DNA of 64,000 bases, from assembly GCF_963668165.1 (NCBI RefSeq), contig NZ_OY764209.1:1488001-1552000 (forward strand), given 5' to 3'. Origin of the DNA: Marispirochaeta sp. GTDB lineage: Bacteria; Spirochaetota; Spirochaetia; JC444; Marispirochaetaceae. The notes beneath the pieces were generated by a model. That model worked only from the letters and a program-made list of their open reading frames with translations, ran no database searches and was not told the DNA's origin. Below, in pieces: positions 43,251 to 51,720 of this stretch (position 1 is the first letter of the stretch; each line of letters starts with the position of its first letter). The position numbers and the translations under genes are program-made.

Positions 43251-43634
43251 CATAGACTCAATGAAGAGCTTGACAGCACCGGTAGAAGGTTTACGATATA
43301 ACATAATAGCTTCGCCTGCTCAGTGCATCTGACAACAGAAGGTCACTACAAATGGCCTTTGGTAAGTATACTTGACCTGAAAATTCGCATATCTGAGAAG
43401 CGTTATCATTAAAACGCTTGAATGTTCTTTAAAAAAAGGAACAATAGTTTTTGATGATTGCGGCTTGAAGGTATTGGACTATTCCGTTTGGGTTGTTCCT
43501 AGTTTAGTAGCTTAGAACGGTGGAAAATTAGTGAGTGTAATATGTTATATTTACAAAGTTTAAAGTTAAATTTAGTCCTAAGTTGCGAGATAATATTATT
43601 AAATAAAAGAATAATTAGAATTCTGGAGGTTGAT
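43251..43634. other. Non-coding AT-rich interval
   Basis: No credible gene. It contains an attC-like pair, ATATAACATAATAGCTTC near 43294 and GAGAAGCGTTATC near 43396, with CTCAG/CTGAG arms. This is only suggestive of a degenerate cassette recombination site. GGAGG at 43625 is the ribosome site of the next gene. Confidence 0.3.
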
Positions 43635-44237
43635 ATGAATAAAACAAGAATATTTTCTTTAATCTTGATATTAGTAATGCTTTTAAGCTGCAAAACTACT
43701 AATACTTATCAAAGTAGTAATTTTGTTAAAAATGACAGATATTCTGGGTTACCAATAAATGAACAACTTTTTAAGTCCGTGAAATATAACGACATTGAAA
43801 ATATTAGATACTTTTTAAAGAATGGGGCAGATATTAATGCTTTAGATTTCTGGGGGCAATCTCCGCTTATGCGAAGTGTTACTGAAAGTAACTTTAAAAC
43901 TTCATTAGCGCTTATTGAGTTGGGCAGTGATGTTAATGAAAAAGGAGATAATGGTTTAACAGCATTGATGTGGGCATCAATGTTTGATAAATCTGACGAA
44001 ATAATTTTGCTCATATCGAATGAGGCTGATATAAATATCAGCAATGACATTGGTAATACAGCATTAATGATAGCCGTGGATAAGAATAATTATAATGTGG
44101 TAAAAATATTACTTGAAAAGGAAGCAGACATGGAAGTCGTTAATAGGTTTGGTGATACTGCCATTAATATAGCGCAAAGAAAAAACAAAAAAGATATTTA
44201 TAATCTGTTATTAGAAAAAAAGGGCAACAATAATTAA
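43635..44237 (+). CDS. Ankyrin-repeat lipoprotein
   Basis: 200 aa. The signal ends MLLSC (lipobox, Cys near residue 18). Four or five ankyrin repeats follow: NDIENIRYFLKNGADINALD, QSPLMRSVTESNFKTSLALI, LTALMWASMFDKSDEIILLI, NTALMIAVDKNNYNVVKILL and DTAINIAQRKNKKDIYNLLL. It is an exported protein-binding scaffold with unknown partner. Far more AT-rich than neighbours, suggesting horizontal arrival, possibly as a cassette: a strong hairpin follows at 44303. GGAGG fixes ATG 43635. Confidence 0.82.
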   Translation: MNKTRIFSLILILVMLLSCKTTNTYQSSNFVKNDRYSGLPINEQLFKSVKYNDIENIRYFLKNGADINALDFWGQSPLMRSVTESNFKTSLALIELGSDVNEKGDNGLTALMWASMFDKSDEIILLISNEADINISNDIGNTALMIAVDKNNYNVVKILLEKEADMEVVNRFGDTAINIAQRKNKKDIYNLLLEKKGNNN

Positions 44238-44302
44238 ATATCTACTTTATTAGAAGGGGAATTGATTCTTGGGAAAAAGTAGTATTTAAAATATAACCTC
44301 AA

Positions 44303-44335
44303 GGATTGAGTCGACCTTCACGGTCGATTCAATCC
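44303..44335. repeat. 14-bp hairpin, possible attC-like site
   Basis: GGATTGAGTCGACC (44303-44316), a five-base loop and GGTCGATTCAATCC (44322-44335) pair with one mismatch. It is preceded by ATATAACC and followed by aatGTTCAAG, which resemble attC ends. No U run. The rest of 44238-44607 shows no gene. Confidence 0.45.
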
Positions 44336-44607
44336 AATGTTCAAGAAGCCCTGATCACCAGTATAGCTTCTTATTAATGGGAAATGCTCGCTGGTTTCTG
44401 TTGGAAGAAAAACGAAATATGAGAAAAAGGAAGCGTCGCCACCTGTGAGTCTGAAAGGATTCTTAAAAAGAGTAGCAGATCGAACGAGTGCAGCCAAGAG
44501 AAAAATATAGATTTTCTACTCCTTCGGATACAGCTCTCCCTGCCATGCAAGGAAATGAGAACAAGCCTTCAGGTTTTCTTCAGGGAGAATGAATCATGGA
44601 TGAATTG

Positions 44608-45711
44608 TTACGTAAACCCTGATGGTGGAATCCCTCCATGTTTCACAGGACTGATAAAAAGATAAGAGATGGCTCCGTCGCATATACAACAGCGGCGGTT
44701 CTGACTGGATACAGGAGGCAGACGTTTCGTTCTCATCCGGGATGGGATGCCTGCCCGTGCCTCGAGGAGGAGAATAGCCAGGGCTACGGGAATGGAAGAC
44801 GATGGATGCAGGAATCCATAGCAGCGGATCTTCATGAATCCTGAAGGGAGCACATGCTGGAGGAATCGCCTGATAAACTCAAAAGCCTGAAGACGCAGCA
44901 GCTTCTCAGCCCCAGTGGCTGAATCAGTGTAGCGGAAGAGGATGTGGTTGTCCTCGATAGCGACAATCCGGCTGTCGGAAATAGCGGTACGAAAAACGTA
45001 GGAAGCGAGGTAGCGAATACTTCGTTCCCCGCTTCCGGCTGGTTGGGAGTTGACGTTCCAATCCTGACTCCAGGCTGCGGCATCGACAGATGACAGCAGA
45101 CCGTTTCGCTTCAGGGCCGTGTACATCCGGTGTTTCACCAGTTTTGCTGCTACGCGGACGGGAAGATAGAATGCCTTCCGGCAGGGGTGCCGGCTATGAT
45201 CGTCTGAAGAGAAAGCACCACCGGGAACGACATAGTGGATGTGAGGGTGGTACTGGAGTTGCCGGCCCCAGGTATGCAGTACGCCGAAGAATCCCGGAAC
45301 ATCCCCCGGAAACCAGGTCTGTTCGGAAGCAAGTTTTTTCATGATACCGGACGTGGCGGCGAAAAAGGCGGCATAGGCGAATCGTTGATGCTGTCGAAAT
45401 ACCGTGCGGAACGGCGCCGGAACGGTGAAGGTAATCATGAAATGCGGCACTGGTACCAAGCGCTCGAGTCGGCGCTCAAGCCAGATGTGCGCTTTCTCTC
45501 CCTGACAGGCAGGACAGTGGCGGTTGCCGCAGGAACGGAACAGCTCAATGGTCTGGCCGCACGATTCACAGCGGCAAAGAATGGTCCCGAGGGAGGGAGT
45601 TCTGCAGTGCGTGATCGCCTGAATGACTTTCCTGTGGTGCCGGGGGATCCGCGGGCCGAACTCGTTGAGGTATGATGGCCCGTAAGCGATAAAGATATCA
45701 CGCACGGTCAT
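44608..45711 (-). CDS. IS91 family transposase (HUH/Y)
   Basis: 367 aa. It has an N-terminal zinc finger (ILCRCESCGQTIELFRSCGN RHCPAC), the HUH metal motif in YHPHIHYVVPGGA, and the tyrosine region RSIRYLASYVFRTAISDSRI with FEFIRRFLQHVLPSGFMKIR after it. The family moves by rolling-circle replication. Full core; the C-terminus is slightly atypical. It could still act, but its partner recombinase is broken. Confidence 0.88.
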   Translation of the reverse strand: MTVRDIFIAYGPSYLNEFGPRIPRHHRKVIQAITHCRTPSLGTILCRCESCGQTIELFRSCGNRHCPACQGEKAHIWLERRLERLVPVPHFMITFTVPAPFRTVFRQHQRFAYAAFFAATSGIMKKLASEQTWFPGDVPGFFGVLHTWGRQLQYHPHIHYVVPGGAFSSDDHSRHPCRKAFYLPVRVAAKLVKHRMYTALKRNGLLSSVDAAAWSQDWNVNSQPAGSGERSIRYLASYVFRTAISDSRIVAIEDNHILFRYTDSATGAEKLLRLQAFEFIRRFLQHVLPSGFMKIRCYGFLHPSSSIPVALAILLLEARAGIPSRMRTKRLPPVSSQNRRCCICDGAISYLFISPVKHGGIPPSGFT

Positions 45712-46463
45712 GGGAGAATCCTGACATCCATGTGTTGATGATACCGAAAGCGTCCTCCTGTCCTTTACGGGTCAGGTGGAGGTAGCGCATGGTGGTCTCC
45801 AGGCTGGAGTGCCCCATGTAGCGCTGGATTGTCCTGATGTTCACCCCCTGTTCAAGGAGATGAGTGGCATAGCTGTGTCTGAGGGTATGGATGGAGATAT
45901 GGTGTGAGATTCCGGCTTTTTTCACTGCGCGGGCGAGCGCCCCTTGCACACTGGCCCGATTCATCGGGGTTGTTGCGGTTGCTCCTGTGGTATGTCCCCT
46001 CCCCAGGGCGGGAAAGATGAGCTGCCGGTTGGATGTGTAATGCTTCCTGCAGGCGAAGCCCGCAGGAGTAGACGGTGGCGAAGAAAACAAAGTTGTGGAA
46101 GGTGGTGACGCAGGAGAAGATGTGATGGATCGTCTCTCCGGACGGGATGTGCGGCAGACGCTCCTCTTTTTGAGCTTTGAGGATGGAAAGGAGTTTCCAT
46201 TCGCGGTGACACACGTGGAGATAGCAGAACCTGACAGCGCAATACGAGAGATTGAGAGTCTTGGGGGCCCACTGACTCTCATTCCTGCGAAAGAGGAAGT
46301 AATCTTCCAGTTCCTGTTCGCTGATCGCTTCAGGGTTTTTCCGGCAGTGAGCGGTCAGTTGCCGGACAGCTCGCGTGTAGGCCTGTTGTGTTCTGCTGCT
46401 CTTGCCGTTGATCTGGAGCGTGCGGACCATTTTTGCGTACCAATCGTGGTTTTCTTTTGTCAT
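45698..46463 (-). pseudogene. Tyrosine recombinase of the IS91 element, internally deleted
   Basis: The N part (ATG 46463 after GGAGGAAC) has the SAM-like core-binding domain (YAKMVRTLQINGKSSRTQQA YTRAVRQL) and the first catalytic Arg in YSCGLRLQEALHI. Then ~45 residues are missing and the frame changes. The C part resumes at NRQLIFPALGRG with the remaining catalytic residues HTLRHSYATHLLEQG, GHSSLET and Tyr in MRYLHL. It is not an integron integrase: the IntI patch is absent and it is linked to IS91. Confidence 0.82.
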
Positions 46464-46617
46464 ACTGTTCCTCCAATACAATGAGTAGAAAAACTATGAC
46501 AAATTGGGTACGATTTTCCTCATGGTACATCCGGCCGCGAAGCGGCTTTCTTGAACAAACGGTTGCCGCTGAAACTGGGCGTTATATTGAATTGTTGTAT
46601 TAACGGCTTGTGTGCTA

Positions 46618-46627
46618 TGCTATATAG
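46618..46627 (+). promoter_or_regulatory. Palindromic operator of the antitoxin gene
   Basis: GCTATATAGC, a perfect 10-bp palindrome 17 bases before the antitoxin start. It also overlaps a TATAT -10-like region, the usual autoregulatory position. Confidence 0.45.
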
Positions 46628-46644
46628 CAGATGAGGATAGCTAT

Positions 46645-46869
46645 ATGAATACCCGAGAGTTTATTGATGAGGCAATCTCCTTGCCGGTTGAAGAAAGAGC
46701 TCGAATCGTAGATTCGCTACTGCAAAGTCTTAATATGCCGGAAACTAAACTTGACAAGAAATGGACGAGTACTGCAAGCAGAAGATTGAAAGAACTGAAA
46801 AACGGTACTATCGAAGCGATACCCGGCAAGGAAGTTTTTGAAAAAGTGTGGAAAAGGTTTCATGAATGA
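46645..46869 (+). CDS. Addiction-module antitoxin (PF09720-type)
   Basis: 74 aa. FIDEAISLPVEERARIVDSL LQSLN and the C-terminal GKEVFEKVWKRFHE match the unstable antitoxins paired with RelE/ParE-type toxins. GAGGAT upstream supports ATG 46645. It overlaps the toxin start by four bases. Because the toxin is broken, it is now an orphan that might still neutralise related toxins. Confidence 0.82.
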   Translation: MNTREFIDEAISLPVEERARIVDSLLQSLNMPETKLDKKWTSTASRRLKELKNGTIEAIPGKEVFEKVWKRFHE

Positions 46870-47109
46870 ACTTCTATTTTCATCCGGAGGCGGAGAACGA
46901 ATTTACCGAAGCGATTGATTACTACGAAGAAATCGAAACTGGTCTGGGATACGATTTCGCAGGCGAGGTGCTTCTCTGTGCTGTATTCGATCGAAGGGGA
47001 TGAAATATATGTACTTGCGACTATGCATTTGCATAGAGAACCTGGCTACTGGAAATCGAGAAAACAAACAAGAGAAAAGAAGAAATCTGCAGGGAAGAAG
47101 AGGACTTGA
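46866..47109 (+). pseudogene. RelE/ParE toxin, internally deleted
   Basis: Starts correctly (MNFYFHPEAENEFTEAIDYY EEIETGLGYDF) and then loses ~40 residues and the frame. The family C-terminus VLYSIEGDEIYVLATMHLHR EPGYW appears in another frame to 47109. The conserved Arg region in the missing middle is gone, so the toxin is inactive. Confidence 0.82.
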
Positions 47110-47246
47110 AGTCTCTGGTCGCTGACATCGTGTCAGCTCCTGCCGACCCGCCCCTCATTCGCTGGCGTCCGGCATCCCTGCCGGACTTCCGGCGCTAATC
47201 GCGTCGCGCTCATTCGGGAGGTTCAAGTCCTTTCTACCTTGCCAAC

Positions 47247-47282
47247 AAAAAAGACCACTCTCTAACGAGAGCAGCCTTTTTC
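47247..47282 (-). terminator. Terminator of the tRNA-Leu transcript
   Basis: On the minus strand GGCTGCTCTC-gtta-GAGAGTGGTC is followed by TTTTTT: a rho-independent terminator about 85 bases beyond the tRNA 3' end. Between tRNA and terminator lies a perfect GGATTTTCC-TTT-GGAAAATCC stem. Confidence 0.7.
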
Positions 47283-47367
47283 GTTGCCACTGCGCTTGCT
47301 CTCAGGATTTTCCTTTGGAAAATCCCTGCCGCAAGCTTGGGCCCGCAAATCGCTTCACGATTTTCTC

Positions 47368-47452
47368 TGCCCAGAAGAGGACTTGAACCTCCACCCGGAA
47401 AACCCGGACTAGAACCTGAATCTAGCGCGTCTACCAATTCCGCCACCTGGGC
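47368..47452 (-). tRNA. tRNA-Leu (anticodon CAG)
   Basis: 85 nt. Acceptor GCCCAGG pairs with TCTGGGC, discriminator A. D-arm GCGGAATTGGTAGACGC. Anticodon stem CTAGA/TCTAG around loop TTCAGGT (anticodon CAG, codon CUG). The long variable arm (CCGG...CCGG) is typical of leucine tRNA, and the T-arm is GGAGG-TTCAAGT-CCTCT. CCA is not encoded (GAG follows). Confidence 0.95.
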
Positions 47453-47730
47453 ATTCAGTAAGGTGGATTTTATGGCAAACCGAGGATTTTGTCAATAATT
47501 AATGTGGTTTTTCGGCGCCTGCACAGTTGCCCGGCTCCATGCTGCAGGGGGGCACTGGCAGATGAGCAATACCTGTCTGCTGCTCCTGCATAGTGAAGCG
47601 TTGTCAACACCTGTTTCCCGGCGTTGACTTCCGGACCCGGTCCCGGGTATAAAATAGACAATCTCGGGTAATGTTCCAGGCCGCTCTTTTGGCCATCCCT
47701 GCCCGTAAACAGAACACAGGGGTGGTCTCT

Positions 47731-49332
47731 ATGCAGCTTTTCATTATTCTATTCTATTTGCTTATTACTCTTGTAATCGGCTTTCTGTCCAGGAAAGGTG
47801 TCTTTGTAACTCCCGGGGAATTCTTTCTTGCCGGACGCCGTCTTTCGCCGATTCTGCTCTTTTTTACCATGTCGGCCAGCAATTTTTCCGCTTTTACGAT
47901 TTTCGGACTTTCCGGTGCCGGATACAGAATGGGATACGCGTTTTACCCGGTAATGGGTTATGCGACGGGCTTTATGGCCCTGTCTTTTGTTCTGATCGGC
48001 GGAAAAATTCTCAAGCTCTCCAGGTCCCGGGGCTATGTTACTCCCGGGGATTTCATCGCGGACCGTTACGGGTCCCGTGGATTAAAGGCCCTCTTCTCCA
48101 TGGTACTTATAATCTTTACCCTGCCGTACATCGCGATTCAGACCATCGCCGCAGGAAAATCCCTCCACAGCATGACCGGCATACCATATCTGGCGGGAGC
48201 GGTTCTGGTTACCCTCTTTATCGCTCTCTATGTCGGCATGGGCGGAATGCGTGCTATCGTCTGGACCGACCTTGTCCAGGGTGTAATGATGATAATTTTT
48301 ACAGCGGCAGCCTTTTATCTTATAGCTGCCGGGGCTGGTGGATTCCGGCAGATACACCTCCGGCTGCTGCAGGAAAGTCCCGGGCATCTTTCGCGACCCG
48401 GCAGCGGCGGTATACTTACTCCTGGTGTCTGGTTCGGATACTTCGTACTCTGGTTCTTTGCTGATCCCATGTTCCCCCACCTGTTTCAGCGCTTCATGGC
48501 CGCCCGGGACGAAAAAGCCCTGCAACGGACTGTCATTCTGTATCCCCTTATTACAACATTGCTCTTTTTTCTCACGGTGTCCATCGGGGTCATGGGGCGA
48601 GCAGTCATTCCCGGTCTCGCGGATTCCCAGAGTGACGCTATATTTCCCCTATTGTTAGCCCGCTTTGCCGGACCTGTCCTGGGGGGCATTCTGTTAACCG
48701 GAACGCTGGCAGCCTTGATGTCTACCCTGGACTCCCAGCTCCTTACTGTAGCTTCTATAATAACCCTGGACGCACCTGTTAAACGGCTGAAGGTCCCCAC
48801 CGCCAGACGCGGTGTTGTCGTGCTTCTTGCCTTGCTGGGGCTGCTGATCGCTCTGAGGCCTCCTGAGACCCTGCTGGATTTTATCAACCGCACAACCTTC
48901 AACGGTCTCGCGGTTCTCGCGCCGACGGTCATTGGGGGGCTTTACTGGAGGGGCGGGAACCGCTTCGGTGCGGCGGCCAGTATTCTCAGCGGAGAACTGC
49001 TGGTGCTGCTTTTTTATTTCGACATCCTCACAGTGCCCGGGACCCTGACGGTGGTCCCCATCATTACCGCCTCCTGTCTGGTCTATGTCCTGGTAAGTAT
49101 CATAAGCAATGACAGGGCAGGGAACAGTTCCATAGTGTTCCCTCTGCATCCCCGTTGGCGGACCTGGACCGCTGTGTTCCTTATGCTGCTGCTCCTGGGA
49201 CAGGATTTCTGGAACTGGAACCGCCACCCACAGCTCGTACTTGGTCTTCCGGCGTGGGTCTGGTACTACATCTTTTTGGGACTGCTTTTATCCGGAGTAT
49301 TTGCCCTCATGTTCCGGAAGAAGAACAAATAG
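47731..49332 (+). CDS. Sodium:solute symporter (SSS family)
   Basis: A 533-aa membrane protein with ~13 helices. SSS features: GEFFLAGRRLSPILLFFTMS ASNFSAFT near the N-terminus, SRGYVTPGDFIADRYGSRGL, IALYVGMGGMRAIVWTDLVQ and GTLAALMSTLDSQLLTVASI. It takes up an unknown solute (sugar, amino acid, carboxylate or vitamin) with Na+. ATG 47731 follows GGGGTGG; homology starts there, so the frame from 47671 is too long. Confidence 0.9.
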   Translation: MQLFIILFYLLITLVIGFLSRKGVFVTPGEFFLAGRRLSPILLFFTMSASNFSAFTIFGLSGAGYRMGYAFYPVMGYATGFMALSFVLIGGKILKLSRSRGYVTPGDFIADRYGSRGLKALFSMVLIIFTLPYIAIQTIAAGKSLHSMTGIPYLAGAVLVTLFIALYVGMGGMRAIVWTDLVQGVMMIIFTAAAFYLIAAGAGGFRQIHLRLLQESPGHLSRPGSGGILTPGVWFGYFVLWFFADPMFPHLFQRFMAARDEKALQRTVILYPLITTLLFFLTVSIGVMGRAVIPGLADSQSDAIFPLLLARFAGPVLGGILLTGTLAALMSTLDSQLLTVASIITLDAPVKRLKVPTARRGVVVLLALLGLLIALRPPETLLDFINRTTFNGLAVLAPTVIGGLYWRGGNRFGAAASILSGELLVLLFYFDILTVPGTLTVVPIITASCLVYVLVSIISNDRAGNSSIVFPLHPRWRTWTAVFLMLLLLGQDFWNWNRHPQLVLGLPAWVWYYIFLGLLLSGVFALMFRKKNK

Positions 49333-49358
49333 AATAAGGGCACCTCCTATGTTTTACG

Positions 49359-50450
49359 TCAAGACCCCAATCCAATAATTTGTAATTTATGATATTTCAG
49401 CTTCGCAAGCCTCTCTTTAAGCTGGCTATACCGATAATATGTCTTCTTTGTCACCAAGGTGTACAGAAGCTTTACTAATCTCCGAGCAATGGCAATAATC
49501 GCTACTGCTTTAGGTTTTCGAGTGATTAAAGTTTTGTAAGCCTCTTTCAAGTGCCCCCCACTTTTCGAACGCACCAGTGACCATGCTGCCTGTACGATCA
49601 CTCTGCGCAAATATGCACATCCTTGCTTTGATATTGGCCCCATTCGATGAGTTTCCCCAGAGCTATCGACCCGAGGTGTGAGGCCTGCGTAGTTTGCCAC
49701 CTGATCTGCATTCGCAAATCGACTTCCATCCCCTACGTAGGCAATAAAAGCCAACGCGGTAGCAGGACCGACTCCTGGGACAGACATGAGAATCCCAGTG
49801 TTCTTCTCGGATTCCAGGAACTGCTTTGTTTCCTGTTCTAAATCTTCAATAATCGCTTCACAGTAGGCAACCATTTCTATCAGTCGCCTCGCTTCTCGAA
49901 CATGCCGTCCGGTAAGAAGGGTCAATACGTTCTTCTCTCTGTTCGATGCCGTTTTTAGATCCGCTTTCGTTATCGTTGTAATACCCGAATCGAGAAACAC
50001 ACTATGGAGCCGGTTTATGTACCTTGTTCGGTCTGCTTTGTAAGTTGCCAGTTCGGCTACAACTGACCTCTCCTCTTCCTCTTTCTTCGTTGGCAACGGT
50101 ACGGTTGGCAATTCTTCTACCGGGTTCCGCTGTAACAGGCGGGCAATTTGTACTGCATCTTCCCTATCCGTTTTTTTCAGCGATTGGTAAATCATTGCAA
50201 GCTTCCCAGGGTTCAGAACAACAACATGGCACCCAACCCGGTCAGTCAGATATCGAGCAATATTGAACGCATTGTTCCCCGCTTCCAGTCCTACCAAATC
50301 ATCATTACCCAATCTCTTGGCAAGTCGCTCTAAGCCAATCCCATCGGCTTTTCCATTGAACTGTTGATTCTTGGCTTTCTCATCGAGAATCGCACACTGG
50401 TAAGTCCGTTTACCAAGGTCGATGCCTACATACCGAATCTTCTCTTCCAT
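49359..50450 (-). CDS. IS110 family transposase D
   Basis: 363 aa, uninterrupted. DEDD/RuvC-like domain: RYVGIDLGKRTYQCAIL, DLVGLEAGNNAFNIARYL, KKTDREDAVQIARLLQ. Transposase_20 domain: SVPGVGPATALAFIAYVGDG and YAGLTPRVDSSGETHRMGPI, with the catalytic Ser in DSSGE. It differs clearly from elements A-C and is probably active. Confidence 0.9.
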   Translation of the reverse strand: MEEKIRYVGIDLGKRTYQCAILDEKAKNQQFNGKADGIGLERLAKRLGNDDLVGLEAGNNAFNIARYLTDRVGCHVVVLNPGKLAMIYQSLKKTDREDAVQIARLLQRNPVEELPTVPLPTKKEEEERSVVAELATYKADRTRYINRLHSVFLDSGITTITKADLKTASNREKNVLTLLTGRHVREARRLIEMVAYCEAIIEDLEQETKQFLESEKNTGILMSVPGVGPATALAFIAYVGDGSRFANADQVANYAGLTPRVDSSGETHRMGPISKQGCAYLRRVIVQAAWSLVRSKSGGHLKEAYKTLITRKPKAVAIIAIARRLVKLLYTLVTKKTYYRYSQLKERLAKLKYHKLQIIGLGS

Positions 50451-50459
50451 TTTTCCCTC

Positions 50460-50825
50460 CTTTCGGTTATAAGAAGGACTGGGAGTCTTTGGTCAGACGC
50501 GAGTTACACCGTACTCCTATTCGCGGTTGCGCCGGTCACTCGGCGCACCGCTCTATGGTGTTCGGTGGCAGGTTTCAGTTAATCTCTAAAGCGAGGTCTT
50601 ATGCCTCCCGGTGCCCTCAACCTACCGCCGGCTCCCCAATCCCGTCAGATAGAGGATAACTCTCTGCGCCCAACCACGTAAATCATACAATCTCTAAAAA
50701 CGTGGTATTTTTGTCATAGGCAAGGCGAAGGGATTTTGTAGCACCCGCAAGCTCTTGTGATAACAAGAGTTGAGGACTGCGGGAAATCCCGACAACGCTG
50801 CATAGGGCAAAAAGAGTAGTTTTTA
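50460..50825 (-). ncRNA. Candidate bridge RNA region of IS110 element D
   Basis: A 370-base non-coding stretch upstream of the transposase. It includes a strong nested structure: GGGATTT (50730-50736) with AAATCCC (50784-50790), then CCGCA with TGCGG, then CTCTTG with CAAGAG. The position fits the bridge RNA of IS110-group elements. The guide loops and exact ends are not resolved. Confidence 0.35.
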
Positions 50826-50870
50826 GAGGTGCCCATAAGAAGAATACGCAGAAGGCGGAGCCGACGGTCC

Positions 50871-51060
50871 TTACGCGTGTTCTTTACTTCCATAGATGAT
50901 AAAATCAACTTCCGTTCCGGATTTCGTACACCAATAGTAAAGCCGGTAGTCCCCTCGGGAGTAATCTGCCCAGGCTCGCAGCAAATACGGAATTATGCTT
51001 TCCGTTTTGTAGTGTCCCGAACCGTGGGGATGGATAATCTTCAGTCCGCTAAAATACCGG
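50871..51060 (-). pseudogene. C-terminal fragment of a DUF4143-type AAA ATPase
   Basis: Reads HPHGSGHYKTESIIPYLLRA WADYSRGDYRLYYWCTKSG TEVDFIIYGSKEHA and then a stop at 50871. The DYRLYYW...EVDFI pattern is the hallmark of the DUF4143 domain of AAA_14 ATPases, probable nucleic-acid-linked or defence-like NTPases. The ATPase half is missing; element D lies 32 bases beyond the stop. The segment 51061-51209 shows nothing else. Confidence 0.6.
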
Positions 51061-51209
51061 GAAATTGGATAAAATTCCGACAGGACAATAGATTTGAATG
51101 TAATTCCAGGATATTCAAAGGTTTATCGTAACTCTATCCCCACGGTTCTGAACACTACTCTTGATTTTTTGGTCGGTTCCCGTGCAATCTGCCTTCCAGG
51201 AGTTATTAA

Positions 51210-51647
51210 ATGAAAAAGAGTATCGCGATCCTTCTGTTTTCCCTTCTTGGCCTTGGCGCTCTCTTCGGACAGTCCAAGGAGCAGGATATTGTGCGGCTTA
51301 TGGAAATGACTGGTTCGGCTGATCTCGGAATCCAGGTTATGCAGAATATGCTCACCCAGTTCAAACAGATCCTGCCGGAAGTCCCCGAGGATTACTGGGA
51401 CCAGTTCATGGCCAGGGTCAATCCTGACGATATGATCGGCCTGATCGTACCGATTTACGACCGCCACTTTACCCACGGGGAGATAAAAGACATTATCAGT
51501 TTCTATGAAACCCCCACCGGAAGCAAGCTGATCCAGGAACTCCCTGAAATTTCCGAGGAATCCATGGCCGCCGGTCAGGCCTGGGGAATGCGTCTCGGAC
51601 AGGAGATCCAGCAGCAGCTGGTAGACGACGGACTGCTGGATATTTGA
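51210..51647 (+). CDS. DUF2059 exported protein
   Basis: A 145-aa protein with signal peptide (KKSIAILLFSLLGLGALFGQ). The DUF2059 core is IVPIYDRHFTHGEIKDIISFYETPTG SKL, a conserved amphipathic pair of helices. Function of the family is unknown; members are periplasmic. Alone, followed 73 bases later by lnt. Confidence 0.82.
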   Translation: MKKSIAILLFSLLGLGALFGQSKEQDIVRLMEMTGSADLGIQVMQNMLTQFKQILPEVPEDYWDQFMARVNPDDMIGLIVPIYDRHFTHGEIKDIISFYETPTGSKLIQELPEISEESMAAGQAWGMRLGQEIQQQLVDDGLLDI

Positions 51648-51720
51648 AGCAATTCTGGCAGTTCTGGTTTGTTTTTCGCCCTTGGCTTAAAGCACCTGTT
51701 TCGTCTATTCTTTCCGGCAG

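Larger units (their letters stand above)
44600..46500 (-). mobile_element. IS91 family element with associated tyrosine recombinase
   Basis: Two overlapping minus-strand genes, a tyrosine recombinase then an IS91-type HUH transposase (14-base overlap), form the two-gene IS91 arrangement. Ends were not resolved (IS91 lacks inverted repeats); limits are approximate. A separate IS91 remnant lies at 42.8 kb. Confidence 0.7.
49338..50834 (-). mobile_element. IS110 family element D with 9-bp inverted repeats
   Basis: 1,497 bp. GGGCACCTC (49338-49346) and GAGGTGCCC (50826-50834) are exact inverted repeats at the ends, and ATAAG abuts both (49333-49337 and 50835-50839). Terminal repeats plus a 5-bp duplication are unusual for IS110, whose transposase fills the interior. 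Confidence 0.7.

Noticed and set aside
45698..46463. Tyrosine recombinase as the integron integrase for the attC-like sites
   Set aside because: It overlaps an IS91 transposase gene, lacks the extra IntI patch between catalytic boxes, and is internally deleted.
47110..47246. A second complete tRNA gene on the + strand ending near 47245
   Set aside because: Only a T-arm-like and acceptor-like 3' end is visible; no D-arm, anticodon arm or matching 5' acceptor upstream.
47234..47446. 70-codon ORF reading MAELVDALDSGSSPG
   Set aside because: It is a translation of tRNA-Leu; a well-known false ORF.
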